This document shows positions 62,904 to 64,000 of a stretch of DNA of 64,000 bases, one piece after another (positions within the stretch are counted from its first letter, which is position 1; the number at the start of each line of letters is the position of its first letter). The stretch comes from Romboutsia_C sp015668195 (GTDB lineage Bacteria; Bacillota; Clostridia; Peptostreptococcales; Peptostreptococcaceae). The translations under genes and the position numbers were made by a program. The stretch is from positions 1-64,000 of the forward strand of contig NZ_JADPFC010000004.1 of the NCBI RefSeq assembly GCF_015668195.1, written 5' to 3'. The notes beneath the pieces are model-generated. The model was not told the origin of the DNA, searched no databases, and worked only from the letters and a program-made list of their open reading frames with translations.

Positions 62904-64000
62904 TTATATAACCTCACAATTATAGTCCCACGTTACGTTACCTATGTTTATATTATATAAATCATATTCTTCTTCAAAAAAAGTCAACAATATCATTTTA
63001 CCTTCAAATGATCCTAAACCTCCATTTATATCCATTCTCTTAAAAATTTTTTTAGCAAATACTCTGCCAGTGGCATCTTTTAACTCAATCTTAAAATTAT
63101 TAATATCCTTAATAGTATCTTCTGTTAAATTTAGTAAATATCCATTAAGGTATAAAGTATTTTTTTCTTCAAATAAATTATTTACTATTAAATTCATACT
63201 ATCTTTTTTTACCTTAAACTCTCTTGCAGAATAAATACTATTTCTATTTAAATAGCTACCTTCTAAGCCTTGAAATGCATAATTATTAATATCTTTTTTA
63301 GTAGTAAATTTATTATATCTTTGTCTTTTTCTGTAATTATAATCGGTAAGTAATAATCCTTTATATATATTTTTTATATTTGAATCTATTAAATTACTAT
63401 AAGTTTGTATAATACCTAATGTATCTGCATTAGATATTCCAACTACTCTTTGTTGTATTAATAGTTCATAATAATTGTTATAAATTTGCTTTATAAAAAA
63501 AATTCCATTTGGCGGATCTACATATGCATCAACTGCATTTTTAAGCTTACCATTAGGTAAATATAAATACTCTAGATATTCTTTTTCTTTTGATGAAATA
63601 TCTATTGTATATTTTTTCTTTCCACAACTTACGCTTACCTTATAATCATCTTTGAAAGTTGCGATACAATTATTATTTTTATAAAATATATCTTGGTTAA
63701 ATATTTCTATTAATTTCCCATCTTCATATTTATATATAACACCAATTTCAAATCCTCCAGAACCTCCAAATCCGCCTCTAACCATTATTTCTGATTTATT
63801 ATCTCCTGTAAAATCTCCTAAAAATAATTGCATATTATAACCAGAATATTTGATTTTAACAGTAATAGGATCACTATCTTCTGGCTTTAAAGTAAGTTCT
63901 ATATTATCTACATAGGAGATTCCTTCAAAAGGATATACTCCTACTAATATTACCTCATCTTTTGAGTTTTCTTTACTTATATTCCCATAACTACTATCTA
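62904..64000 (-). CDS. Secreted-type protein with FG-GAP-like motif, 5' end outside the window
   Basis: The frame stays open from 64000 to the stop at 62904, so the Met at 63833 is internal. The visible 365 residues include DNIELTLKPEDSDPITVKIK, the calcium-loop-like GDFTGDNKSEIMVRGGFGG (FG-GAP/VCBS-like), a middle domain of unknown type, and a C-terminal beta domain with LYLNGYLLNLTEDTIKDINN and GRVFAKKIF that resembles SLAP-type surface domains. It is probably extracellular or cell-surface. The signal peptide would lie beyond the window. Confidence 0.6.
   Translation of the reverse strand, partial: DSSYGNISKENSKDEVILVGVYPFEGISYVDNIELTLKPEDSDPITVKIKYSGYNMQLFLGDFTGDNKSEIMVRGGFGGSGGFEIGVIYKYEDGKLIEIFNQDIFYKNNNCIATFKDDYKVSVSCGKKKYTIDISSKEKEYLEYLYLPNGKLKNAVDAYVDPPNGIFFIKQIYNNYYELLIQQRVVGISNADTLGIIQTYSNLIDSNIKNIYKGLLLTDYNYRKRQRYNKFTTKKDINNYAFQGLEGSYLNRNSIYSAREFKVKKDSMNLIVNNLFEEKNTLYLNGYLLNLTEDTIKDINNFKIELKDATGRVFAKKIFKRMDINGGLGSFEGKMILLTFFEEEYDLYNINIGNVTWDYNCEVI

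Overview
The window is low-GC (high-AT) DNA with the gene content of a spore-forming anaerobic clostridium: a CotF-type spore-coat protein, a carbon-monoxide-dehydrogenase-fold protein, an anaerobic sulfatase-maturating radical SAM enzyme and DUF3189, DUF1659 and DUF2922 proteins. It most resembles Peptostreptococcaceae (Paeniclostridium/Paraclostridium). That placement is inferred from gene content, not from a marker gene. No rRNA, tRNA, IS transposase, phage or CRISPR array was seen.

Layout. 0-2.4 kb: start of an SDR gene, a long spacer with structured repeats, a CotF coat protein and a second SDR oxidoreductase. 2.6-6.1 kb: an orphan CooS-family protein that appears to lack part of the CO-active-site motif, then a berberine-bridge-like flavoprotein. 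6.3-11.2 kb: a two-gene ABC exporter with a very large coiled-coil permease and a divergent TetR regulator. 11.3-21.1 kb: a sialic-acid operon (Opp-type ABC importer, NanE, NanK, NanA, SGNH esterase) with an RpiR regulator upstream. 21.5-28.2 kb: a two-component system, an ABC exporter and a lipoprotein phosphatase that look like one operon. 28.4-29.4 kb: a DUF4003 protein.

29.5-40.9 kb: two direct copies of a segment carrying a uracil-DNA-glycosylase-like gene and a DUF3189 gene. They bracket an anaerobic sulfatase cassette: maturase anSME, TauE/SafE permease, GPH sugar symporter, cytoplasmic Cys-type sulfatase and ROK regulator. The left copy has an internal deletion and a 96-N gap that looks like an assembly artefact. 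The stretch beside the right copy holds decayed genes.

41-45 kb: oleate hydratase, TetR regulator and TDT-family transporter, then a DUF1659/DUF2922 remnant pair. 45.5-47.4 kb: an ABC-F ATPase behind a leader with a short peptide and a terminator, as in antibiotic-induced attenuation. 47.8-50 kb: a protein with a HEPN-like R-x4-H motif and a SEC-C zinc motif, and a small zinc-ribbon protein. 50.2-52.7 kb: a MerR regulator divergent from a MATE exporter with a 19-bp-spacer promoter. 52.8-55.9 kb: a GlpA-like dehydrogenase and partner flavoprotein, and a PepSY protein with a hairpin between Shine-Dalgarno and start codon. 56-64 kb: GNAT acetyltransferase, threonine aldolase, FUSC protein, MATE and EamA transporters and a partial secreted-type protein cut by the window edge.

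A family of short hairpin repeats (core CCGTATCAC...GTGATACGG) recurs in at least seven intergenic places, mostly between 30.9 and 49.6 kb.
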